The notes below the pieces were generated by a model. It was not told where the DNA came from. It searched no databases and worked only from the letters and a program-made list of their open reading frames with translations. Of a DNA stretch of 64,000 nt, positions 33,319-43,588 are shown piece by piece. Source of the stretch: Capsicum annuum. Taxonomy: Eukaryota > Streptophyta > Magnoliopsida > Solanales > Solanaceae. The stretch spans positions 269,441 through 333,440 of the forward strand of contig NW_025850773.1 in the NCBI RefSeq assembly GCF_002878395.1, read 5' to 3'. The translations under genes and the position numbers were made by a program. Position 1 is the stretch's first letter, and each line of letters starts with the position of its first letter.

Positions 33319-34393
33319 TCTATAATTATTAAAAGTGTGAAGACTCTTAGAAAAGTGATTTGAACATTTTACCCTTTATTAAAAAATTTCATAATAGACA
33401 AAATGGTCTTTTCACCTATTTCCTTCAATTATTAATTAATTATTAAAAGTCTAAAGAGCCCTAAAAACATACATTATAAATATTTATTTTTGTAATTTAT
33501 GGACTTTCTAATTAAGGAAAGTTTTAAACAAATCTTTGATTTTTATATTAAATATCACGTAATTTATGGACTTTCTAATTAAGGAAATTCTTAAACAAAT
33601 CTTTGATTGTTATATTAAATATCACGTTTTTATTCCAAGTTTGAGAGTGTTTCTTTTTTATTAGGATTTACTCAAATTTTCTGCCATAATTAAAGTTTTT
33701 TTTATGGAAAATATATTTTTTTTTGAAAATATTTCTTCCATATTTGATTAATCCTTTTTTGGGGGAAAAAAATTTGGACTTATATAAATTGAGGATTCTT
33801 TATTGTTGTAAATAATACAATAGCATTCACAAGTAAAGTGCTTTGTTTTGGAGAGATTATTCTCTCTAGGTTTTGTGTTTGTAATATCAGTTTTTCAATA
33901 TGTAGGTCACTTGATTAAAGCATATTAAATCTTATGATGTTTTTATTATAGTTTTTTTTGTAATCTTATTTTGTGAATGATTGTAGTGTAAGCGCCGCAT
34001 ACCATCATGTTATTTCAACTTCAAGTTCAATAATTTTCTAGGTTTATGAGTATATTTTTTATTATATAGAACTTTATGAATTAGAGTTGTAAGTTTTGTG
34101 AATGAATATTCAATTATGTGATTTTCAGATTTGTTTTCTTATGAAAAAAATATTTATATTTATTTGTGCTTAGTTAATGAATGTAATTTTGTTCTAAAGG
34201 TATTTTTGAGAAAAATACATTTCAAAGCACTTTAAAAACTTAGTCAAATAGTAATAGTTGCTCTAAAGTGGTTTCTAAATTTATTAGTTAAACACAAACT
34301 TCTTCTCGCTAAAAGATAGATAATTAAGTGATTTTATAAAATTAAACTCATTAAAGTAAACTACACGCGCGGAGCGCGTATACTAAGACTAGT
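33319..34393 (+). mobile_element. Non-autonomous Helitron 2
   Basis: Starts at A|'tctataattattaaaagtg' (33319; an upstream TC at 33312 is also possible) and ends in CTAG at 34390-34393 followed by T. The hairpin lies at 34366-34380. The order 'gtgtgaagactcttagaaaa', 'gtgatttgaac', 'ccctttatta' near its start repeats that of Helitron 1. No Rep/helicase reading frame is present. A 50-bp phrase with 'taatttatggactttctaat' is duplicated at 33496 and 33551. Confidence 0.82.
34366..34380 (+). other. Helitron 2 terminal hairpin
   Basis: 'acgcgc' - 'gga' - 'gcgcgt': the same stem as Helitron 1 with a different loop, 9 bases before CTAG. Confidence 0.85.
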
Positions 34394-34675
34394 ATATATA
34401 TAAGCTTGATACAAGGTTGAACGGCACACTACTCGGCATAGCCATGGGAATGCAAATATTTAAGTTAAATTAGGTGGAGGTTTTATTTTTAAGAATAAAT
34501 AACTTAAGTTTTGAAAACAAATTATAAAATTAACATAAGGTGAAAGGTATTTTTGTAAACAAATAATTTATTTTTAGAAACTATGCAATTCATATTATTT
34601 TTAATACAGCAAATCAAACACTTAATAAAAAATACTATCAGGATAACTATTCCCAAAATAACTAATCTCAAACAC

Positions 34676-35612
34676 TTATCGTTTGGTAGAGTGTATAAGA
34701 TAATACTGAATAAGTTGTATTAGTAATGTTAGGATTAGTAGTGCAAGGATTAGTAATATAGGGATTAGTAATATTGGGATTATTTTTTATGCAGTGTTTG
34801 GTTTGATGTATTGAAAACAATATGTATTGCTATATTTTAGAAAGAATATTATTTGTTTATAAAAATACCCTTGACATATTATAACTTTGTGTATTTTCTT
34901 TGCAAAACTTTATTATTCTTTTTTTTAAAATAAAAAAAAGTAAAAATATAACTAATTATTTACTTTGGAATTTTAAGATTCAATCATTCACTTACAATTT
35001 TTTTTCATCTTTTCTTTATTTGTTCATCATTTATTTGTTGTTTTCACTTTGTGATGTTCTTACGTTGGAGGGAATACGTGTAACTTTTGAATGAGACAAT
35101 AGAATTATTATTAACATAAATTTGTGTTCCGTAAAGTGTTAAAGCTAATTAGAAAAATTATTTTTATTTATGAATATCCTATTTACAAAATTAAAGCTTG
35201 TATGCAATCATGCAATTTATTTTCATATTTTGACCAATAAGTATTTTTTTAAGTTAATAGAGTAGTTTTTTTTATGACTAAAATTATTTGAAGGGATATT
35301 ATTATCTTGATAAATTGAAAAGAAATAACTCACATTGAATAAATTGAAAAGATTTAGAAAAAAAATTAAAGAAATTTGAGGGCGTTTTTGTCTTGACACA
35401 TATTTATCCATGAATTGTAATCCATGGATTACTAATCCCACCAAATTGGGTGTATTAGTTATACACCCTATAATACCATGTATGATGTATAACTAAAACA
35501 TGTATTAGTTATACATAACTTCAAAATTGCAACCAAATAATGTATTAAGTAATCTCACCATTTAATCCATGGATTGTGAAAATAATCCACCCTACCGAAC
35601 GGGTCTTTAGTG
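34676..35612. mobile_element. MITE-like element with imperfect inverted ends
   Basis: The left end 'cgtttggtagagtgtataag' pairs with the right end 'ccaccctaccgaacggg' in inverse orientation. Subterminal 'ggattagtaat' runs (34732-34790) answer 'taatccatggattactaat' and 'taatccatggatt' (35410-35580). This pattern is common to MITEs of unknown autonomous partner. I could not identify a clean target duplication. The interior is AT-rich and non-coding. Confidence 0.6.
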
Positions 35613-36961
35613 AGTTATCATTTACTGTAGGTATTATGCTCATCTTCACTTGTTGCTTAATGCCAGTTCTAAAAAAATGGTTAAATTTGACCGTTATCTG
35701 TTCAATTTAATTTTACTTTTAAGTAGGTTAGGTATCTGATGTTTTAAAAAAGGAAAAATTTCAAAAATAGCAACTATAGAGTCTTAATTGTAACTTTTCT
35801 AGCAATAGTTTCAAAATTATAAAAAATAGCAATATGTATTTTGTATTTAAGTAAACTGTTGCTAGTTAAATACATATACAACAGGATATTATGTTCCTAA
35901 TATAACGCAAATCATTTTCAGTTTAAAATGGAAAAAAATGGTTTCATAATTTATGGCACAATTAATTGACAAATTCCCTTACCTTTTAAAACTCTTTTTT
36001 TACATCAATGTTAAATTACCACAATTAATTCAAATTCAAAAAACATTTTCAATAATTAGAAACTAAAATCAAAATCCAAAATACAGATTCAAATTAAAAA
36101 AAAGTAAATCTAATCAGTTAGAGTTAAATAAGGAATGAAACTGTTCCTTGATTTATGCCACATTTAATTAAACAGATTCCTTTACCTTATATGACTCTTT
36201 TATTTTTACCTCAGCCATTAATTTACATCAGCATAATTCAAATTCAAACAACAATTTTCATAAACAGCAAATCAAAGCTAATTCAAAAAACAAAGTGCTT
36301 CCAATATTTTTGATGATCTTCTAAAATTTTGAAGAAAATATTGAAAATAAAACTCTCCAATTATAGGTATCGATAAACAAACTTGATTATGTTTGTAAAT
36401 TTCATAAAAGAAAATATCGCGAGAATTGCTGAAAAACTTGCAACAAAGTTGCGTAATAGTCGTCGAATTCTAAAATTTGAGATTGTATATGAATTCTATC
36501 AGTTCTCAAAAAAATGGTTTGAGCGAATTATTTCTTTCAAATTTAAAGTTATTCATGTCGTTATTTAATTTGAAATTTGAGATACAATTGTTATACGATA
36601 AATTTGAATTTTAGTCAATGATAACTAGTATTAAAAAAAATGTTCATGTTTGTTGAAATTCGTTTTGCATTTTTGTATATACGAAATTGTTATTTTTAAA
36701 GTACGTATTTTAACAGCTATATGTATTTGACTTTATATATTTTAACAGTTATATGTATTTATAATATACATATGCAGTCTATTTATGTGTTCACTATCTG
36801 TTTCAAATGTTTCTAGGTATATGTATTTATATTATACATATGCAGTAATTTATATGTTGTAATGAAAATACATATGCATATCATAAATATACATATTAAG
36901 ACTTGTAATATACATATGTTGCTTCAGAATAAATACATTTGATAAACTGGAATGATTTGAA

Positions 36962-37370
36962 TTGTCAATTATTTTTTTTAAAAATTCTTGTATTAATAGT
37001 TTCAGGTTATACCAGCTTCAGAGTATGTCTATACAATCCACGACATGGATAAACATTTTATTGTTTGTCTTAAAAAAAGAAAATATTCTTGCCATGCATT
37101 CCAATTGGATGAGATACTGTGTGTGCATGTTTGTGCAGTACTTGATAGCAAGAGTTTTCAAAAGGGGCCATATTGTTATTATCTATACAAGCTAAAAATT
37201 GTGTTAAGAAAGTATGATCTTCCCATTTATCCTCTACCACACAAAATGAGTGGATAATTCCACAGGAGATATTGGAGTAGATAGTTTTGCCCTTAAAATA
37301 CAAGCGACCCCCTGGGAAACCTGCAAAGAAGAATCGTGAAAAATTGAGAAGAGATATGTTTGAAAAAAAA
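36962..37370 (+). pseudogene. MuDR-type transposase C-terminus (SWIM zinc finger)
   Basis: One frame gives 'MDKHFIVCLKKRKYSCHAFQ' then 'LDEILCVHVCAVLDS', the SWIM finger (C-x-C...C-x-H) that follows the DDE core of MULE transposases. The first Cys is Tyr, so it is degenerate. It continues with 'KGPYCYYLYKLKIVLRKYDL' and 'PIYPLPHK'. After a frameshift near 37245 the frame resumes as 'EWIIPQEILE', a stop, and 'KYKRPPGKPAKKNREK', a basic AT-hook-like tail usual at the end of these proteins. The catalytic DDE core is not recognisable upstream. Confidence 0.8.
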
Positions 37371-37578
37371 TAAAAATTATTGTATTTCATTCATAATAGA
37401 CGTTTATGTAGAAAATATAATAAATGATAAGTTTATTGATGTATTCAGTCAAAAAATAATTGCTTCATTTTTTCACTGATTATTATATGATTCTAAATTT
37501 TGATAAATATTTTAATGTTATTGAACTTTTTGTAGTTAAATTGATGCAAATGCTATCATTAAGAATATAGTATACAAG

Positions 37579-37592
37579 ACGTGTAACATCAT
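37579..37592 (+). repeat. LINE target-site duplication, left copy (14 bp)
   Basis: 'acgtgtaacatcat' is repeated exactly at 38091-38104, bounding the LINE insertion. Confidence 0.9.
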
Positions 37593-38090
37593 CAACAACA
37601 ACAACAACAAACCCAGTGTATTCCCATATAGTGAGGTTTGGGGAGGGTAAGATGTACGCAGTCATCAAAAACGTACACAAAGCATGGAACAATATGGCAT
37701 GACATAAATATGCCACCTATAAGGAGTAGTAAACAAAGAATAGTAAGCAATCGTAATGCAGCATAACAAGAATATTGCACCGTCCAAGTAAAGCCATATC
37801 CTACTTACCAAAAAAGTCACTAGCCTTCTATCCTAATAGACGTCCTCTAGATCTTCCTATCTAGGGTCATGTCCTCAGTAAGCTGTAACTGCTCCATATC
37901 CCACCTAATCACCTCTCTCCAGTATTTCTTCGGCCTACCTCTGCCCCGCCTAAAACCATCCAAAGAAAGCCTCTCACACCTACGAAACGGAGCATCTGTG
38001 CCCCTCCTCATCACATGTTCGAACCATCTCAAATGCACCTCCCGCATCTTGTCCTCCACCGAAGCCACACTAACCTTATCCCGAATAGCC
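37593..38090 (-). mobile_element. 5'-truncated RTE-type LINE insertion
   Basis: On the minus strand the element ends in a (GTT)n tail (37593-37610 on plus, 'caacaacaacaac'), preceded by the family's 'gggtaagatgtacgcag' 3' block. The C-terminal part of its ORF2 protein is at 38100-37847: '[20 protein letters not shown]', '[12 protein letters not shown]', '[15 protein letters not shown]', 'TEDMTL'. Only about 0.5 kb is present, so it was truncated at its 5' end on insertion, as is usual for LINEs. A perfect 14-bp target duplication flanks it. It sits inside the MULE, so it is younger than that element. Confidence 0.9.
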
Positions 38091-38104
38091 ACGTGTAACA
38101 TCAT
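38091..38104 (+). repeat. LINE target-site duplication, right copy (14 bp)
   Basis: Identical to 37579-37592. Confidence 0.9.
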
Positions 38105-38149
38105 TTATTTATATTTAATGAATTGTACGTTACACAAGTAAAATTTTTA

Positions 38150-38489
38150 ATCTAAAAAAAATACATATGAGAATCTAATAAAAACGTATGTCAATCTATA
38201 CAAAATAAGAATAAGTTAACATACATTTATGTAATAAATAAAAGTAATTAAGAATACATATAATGACTTATCAATTACAAAACTAAAACTTTAAATACAT
38301 TTATTTATTTTAAAAAAACATATACATTAATCATACATTAATATGCATTATTCATATATATATATATACATATATGAAAAAATAATCTATGAATAACTCA
38401 TAAATACATATGCTTATGTGGTAAAATACATATGTATTAAACTGAACAAATACACATACATATGCATGACCAAAAAAGTATATATTCAG

Positions 38490-38520
<31 letters not shown>

Positions 38521-38770
38521 GACTTATGTAAAACTATACAATATTATGTATTATTCAGAAGTATATGTGCAGAATTGAAAAAAAACGCATACATTGCTCA
38601 AAATACATATGCATAAAATGCAAAATACAAATGCATAACTGAAAAATACAGATAATGACTGAAACATACATATTCAATGCTGAAAATTATATTCAAAACT
38701 ATAAAGCACATATTCATACCAAAATATGCATAACAGTAGCATAAACTAAGCACGAACAACTATATTTTAG
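38150..38770. repeat. TACATATG-rich segment with (TA)n tracts
   Basis: 'acatatg' and 'catatgcat' type words recur dozens of times here, with TA dinucleotide tracts at 38357-38370 and 38498-38520. Similar words fill 36715-36950 on the other side of the LINE and 39180-39560, so they belong to the MULE interior. Confidence 0.7.
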
Positions 38771-38927
38771 AAATTTAAACATCAAAAATCTAACAATTAC
38801 AGAAAAGAAAATATTAAAATATTAATTTTCAACATTAAAGTGACATATGAAACCTAAGAAATATTCAACTAAATTTTAGTCTACCTAAAGTTCATTATTG
38901 TAAAATACAACAAATTCAAAATAATCT

Positions 38928-39173
38928 TCAAATATCATGCACTTCAATATCTTCTGTTATCCCAATATCCCTAAGATGCCTCATTGGTGCTTCATCATCA
39001 CTTTGTGCCTTCTCTTCTTCTTTCCTCGAACCATAATGCCACAACATTAAAGCATATCTCGTGCGAAGAGGATCTGGATCAAAATCAATAGTTGGAACAC
39101 TGTCAACAGTTGAAACATACACATGAATTACTCTTGCCATGTATATTTTGAGAACGCAACACCTATACAACAT
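38928..39173 (-). pseudogene. Possible Ulp1-like protease C-terminal tail
   Basis: The 81-residue frame contains 'DFDPDPLRTRYALMLWHYGS' and then 'RKEEEKAQSDDEAP'. The 'RTRYA-x-LLWHY' phrase with an acidic tail resembles the end of the Ulp1/SUMO-protease-like proteins carried by some plant MULEs. The catalytic His-Asp-Cys part is not found upstream on the minus strand (39174-39700), which is AT-rich and closed in all frames I checked. The call is from motif memory and could be wrong; it could also be a host exon. Confidence 0.4.
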
Positions 39174-40399
39174 AAAAATATAATTATATGTCTAAACAGT
39201 GCAGCATATGTATTTAAGAAAATACATCCTAAAAGTTACATTACTAGTCAATATCTAAGTTATCAACACATCAAAATACAAAAATTATTGTCACCTGATG
39301 CATGTTAAAAATACATTTCAACAAACAAGAACTACATATCACATTCAAAATGTAATGAATATCAAATACAACTTAACATCGAATAAAATTCTTAGAGGTA
39401 AACATAAAAACACATATCTAAACTGAATGTATTTCAGAACACATATTAGAATTATATTTCAACAAACACATATGTATTTTATGAATACATGAATTGTACA
39501 ATTAATTTACAAGAACAGAGTATATGTATTTTCAGAATACATAATACACTTTTATATAAAAATATATATACAAAAACCTTGCCATTGATAAATACAAATA
39601 TCTTACACAAATTTTAGTACCATACCTCCTCCCCTTTTTGTTGTTTAGATTCATAATCTGATGCAACAAGACTTGCAATTTTACTACATTCTCCTTTTTC
39701 ATCCGATTTTCTCCTTTTCACTGATTTTTGAAATTTTATGGATTTTGGGGATGAAGATTTTGTCAATACTCCACAATCTTTTCGGGATTGTTACAGTGCC
39801 ACGATCTCAACTCTTCAACGATAACACCTTCGTTAGACAGAATATTAGTAGAATCCAAGTTAAAATCTTCATTTTGTGTTAAACCAAGACTAAAAGATAG
39901 TAGTTCATCGAAAACTAAATTCTTCGATTGATTTTCTCTAACTGAACTACTATGATTTTCATGTTGAGCCATTATACATTAACTCGTACAATTTCAATAG
40001 AAAACAAAAACAAACCCAAAAAGACGAGTTTCGCAAATTAATTTTGAAAAAATGGCGACACTAGAACACTTAACAGAAATTAAATGAAAAAAAATAACAT
40101 GCATTAACTAAATAAAAACTTACCTTAAAAAGTGGAGATGATCTTTATCATGATGTGGGATTTCATGCGGAATTTGGGGGAATTTGAAAAAAAAAAAAGG
40201 AAGTTTGGGGAAGTGAAATCGGTAAAGTATAGTAAAAATAGGAAAATTGAAAATAAGAGAAAAGATTTCACGTGCTTTTAAGAAAAAAGGGTAAAATATT
40301 GCTAGTTTTGTTATTAGTTGTAATTTTGTCAAACTATTGTTATTTCTTGTAATGAATATCTTAAGGTTGCTAGTTTATGTAATTTTTCCTTTAAAAAAT

Positions 40400-40465
40400 G
40401 AGTCAACCCATATTATTCATTTAGAATGTATAACTTGAGTCAACCCATATTATTCATTTAAAATA
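40400..40465. repeat. Short direct duplication at MULE flank
   Basis: 'gagtcaacccatattattc' occurs at 40400 and again at 40436, with matching flanking bases. The unit is about 36 bp and lies just outside the MULE end. Confidence 0.8.
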
Positions 40466-40905
40466 TGAATAACATGATGGATAAAATGGACAAAACCTAC
40501 ATCTGCCAATTGATTTATCTCTTCGAATTGGACTAGATACATTCTTTTAAATGCTTAGCTCTCATTCAAATCTTGGAATGTGTTATTGATTTTTTTTTTA
40601 ATTTGAAATTCACTTCGCTTCCGATATGCTAAAAGTATCTAGTATCATGTCTTGTTTAGAGTCAACTTTGGGTAATACGAATATTCATATTATCCAATAG
40701 ATAATAATTAGTTTTTATTCATGGTAAATTTGAATGAGTCAAATATTTTATATGTTGTTATTTACTTTATTTTCAACCCACCCGGAACCCGTTCGTTTGT
40801 CACTCCTTGTTAATGTTGCTTATGATGAGACTTTATGATGTTCTTTCCTTTAGAAGATTCTTACGACGACTTTAAATCAATTACATTCCAAATCTTTTAA
40901 ATGCT

Positions 40906-41368
40906 TACAACAAAAAAAATAACAACAATATACTTAGTGTCATCATAAAGTGGAAAAAATTGAGGTCTGGAGAGGGTAAAGTGTGCGCATTTCATACCAC
41001 TACCTTAAATGAAATAGAGAAATTATTTTCGATAGATCCCAGCTCAAGATAAACGTCAATATAACAAACAAAAATATAAAAACACACAATAGAATGATAC
41101 AAGGAACATGACACCCATAGATTAATATTATAAACTATCTGCCCGAAATCACGAACAACATCAAAACACCACAAATAGAAAACTCCAAGACATATGTATA
41201 ACACTATGACTACAGGCATAACTACATAAAGCACTCCTCTCTATCCGTAAGGACACACTCCTACCCACTACTAATCCACATCCTCGAGACATTGTTATTA
41301 GGGTCATGTCCTCTATAAGTTCTAACTGCTTCATAATCACCTCCCTCCAATACTTTTTTGGCCTACTT
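40906..41368 (-). mobile_element. RTE-type LINE, 3' part (interrupted)
   Basis: Reading on the minus strand, the ORF2 C-terminal phrase 'RPKKYWREV' is at 41366-41340, followed by 'KQLELIEDMTL' and the 3' block near 40960-40995, then a (GTT)n-like tail at 40906-40930. It matches the LINE at 37593-38090 in order. At 41368 the sequence switches to an LTR starting 'tgtaatacccc'. The rest of this LINE appears at 52131-53560, so the two parts flank a 10.8-kb island. Confidence 0.8.
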
Positions 41369-43571
41369 TGTAATACCCCACAAACTCCTAGCTAAGTTTC
41401 TAACCGTTCGTCATATGTTTAAAGGCCTAAAAGTGATTATTTTAAATCATAGATAAGTGTCATGACCATGAACCTTGTGTGTAAAGTGTTTTCAATGCAA
41501 ATTATGATCATAGGAAGATCTTAGAGCAAAATTGAGAACATTTGTTATCGATTGAGTTTTAGTATACGATCCTACAAGGGTAAACTTTAAATGAGTATAG
41601 TTTTTATAATATATAGAGTTTTGGAGCTCAAGACCCACCAAATGAAATATCTTTGAGTTTTGTTTTCAACACATCTGATTTCACCTTAATCCGATACTAG
41701 AGTAGCATTTTATGTGGGAGTGTCTATCTACAAGAGATTGACGACTAACTTGACGAGCTGCCAACTAGTTGATGGGATGTCAACTCTGATGTCAAACTTA
41801 TCCAGTAAATGTCAAATTCAGCTATAGATTTACAATTAAGTTGACAAGCCATCAACAAGTTGATGGGCGATCAACTTCGTTGTCAACTGAGAAATTTCTA
41901 AAAAAAAATTTAAGTTTCCTTAGGAGTAGTTTGGCTTTTTTCTCACCCCAAACTCCTCTCCCACGACTCAAATCATTCAATAAGAATTATTTACCCATCA
42001 TTATCAGTTAAACCTTATTCTTCTCTCCACTCTCATGAGAAAATAAATTAGAATTTCTTCCCAAATATCAACTTCTAAGGCTCTAATTCAAGTTTTTCTA
42101 TAGAAAGTTCATATAGTTCAGGTATGGAGGGTTTTAACAACGATAACCTTTCGCCTTGTTCCTAAAAGATTTGATTTGTAATTGAATTTATGAGATTTAT
42201 TAGGGTTCATATCCAATTTCATTGTTTTCAAAATTATGACACTATAATGTGATTTAAAGTTTAGTTAGCACAAAAATTTACTGTTACTCATGTTTTAAAT
42301 TCATGATTGTTATTATGAGATGAATTTTAGTATTTTGCCTTGAATTTTCATGAGTTGATAACTATACATGATTTTTAGCATGATTTGGTCTGTTTACAAA
42401 TAAGAGCATATGAATTTATCATGATTTCCTCAGTTTACAAGAAGTTCAAATTTACTATTTCAGATTACTACAGTATGATTTAGATTTTAGTTTTGATCTT
42501 ATGATCTCAGACATGATATAAAATTCACATATTTATTCGTGAGTATGATTTATTAAAAGAAGCATGATTGGTTTTTAGATTTATAAACCCTATGCTTATT
42601 TTAAGGTGAATTTCACCTGTATGAGCATACACCCTATAGTATTTAGCATTGAGAGGGGAATGTGAGTTCAGCGCATCCTATTTCTCAAAAACTACGTGCC
42701 ACTATCGATTTAGGGGCCCCGCCAGAGAGTGTCCCCTTGTCTAATGAGCCCATTAGTGATCACTCCAGTTCAGTTCAGGTTCTATTCTGATGGTAAGGGT
42801 AGAACAACTCTCCTCAATGTGGTTAAGACATTGGACTCTATTTAACTCACATAATTTATGTCAGTTATAAGAATCTCCCACAGTAAAGAAGTTTTTAGAA
42901 ACTAAGTGCAATGACTCACTAAGCTTATTAGATTATGCTTTATTATTCATGTTTTATGACATTTCAGCTTTCAGTTTTATTCATGATCAAGGTAAGTCCT
43001 TTTTACACTTAAAATGCATGATTTAAAAGTATGTTTAACTTCAATTTTTACTTACTGCATTCATCCCCACATACTCAGTATATTCCAGAAGTACTGGCTA
43101 CATATATGTCTATGTGGCTACAATGTTTTATAATGTAGGTATCAGTTGTAGCCCATAATACCATGGTCAAATAGTTCGTATCTTTTATCCAGCAGGTGAT
43201 GAGTTCTTTTTATTCGAGGACTTCAGTCAGCTTAAAGATTGAGTATTTTATTTCTATTCATTTGTATTGATTAGGGATAGTTGGGGGTTATGTCTCGGCT
43301 ACCTATAGTCAGTATTAGTAGAGACTTCATAGACAGTTAGTTAGAGTTGATGTATTCAGTTTTATTTTTCTTTTGTATAACCAGTGTTGTAAGTTTTTTA
43401 ATAGTATTGTATTGAACAAGTTTAGCTAAAGACATCTCTTCTTCTTATTATTTCTAGTTTTGTGTAGTTTATTCAGTTGCTCACGAGTTATGTAGTATCA
43501 TGGGTTAGCTTAGGATCACTTGTGGTTCTAAACACCGTGTGACATCTAAAGAGTAGTCTCAGGGTGTTACA
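41369..43571 (+). repeat. LTR 1 of the non-autonomous element
   Basis: Starts 'tgtaataccccacaaactcc' and ends 'agggtgttaca' (TG...CA). The 5' 0.75 kb matches 47110-47875 closely. Short reiterated 'ttgacgagctgccaactagttga' type phrases near 41740-41880 recur at 47500-47640. Confidence 0.82.
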
Positions 43572-43575
43572 AACT

Positions 43576-43588
43576 TGGTATTAGAACA
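43576..43588 (+). other. Primer-binding site, degenerate Met type
   Basis: 'tggtattagaaca' resembles the Met-initiator site 'tggtatcagagca' with two mismatches, 4 bp after the LTR end. Confidence 0.65.

Larger units (their letters stand above)
35749..40392 (+). mobile_element. Mutator-like element (MULE) with coding remnants
   Basis: 'aaaggaaaaatt' at 35749-35760 is repeated perfectly in inverse orientation at 40381-40392. Inside it the ends remain similar for some 80 bp ('atagcaac' and 'gtaacttttctagcaatag' against the inverse of 'ttgctagtttatgtaa' and 'aactattgttatt'). Between them lie a MuDR-type transposase C-terminus (plus strand) and a possible Ulp1-like tail (minus strand), a pairing known from Ulp1-carrying MULEs in plants. 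The flanks do not show an obvious 9-bp duplication. A LINE is inserted at 37593. Confidence 0.65.

Noticed and set aside
37869..38141. 90-codon plus-strand frame across the truncated LINE
   Set aside because: Antisense of the LINE ORF2 tail, whose family motifs are clear on the minus strand.
38357..38520. Possible CRISPR-like or satellite array of TACATATG words
   Set aside because: No fixed spacer or period; it is dispersed word enrichment and TA tracts in a plant transposon.
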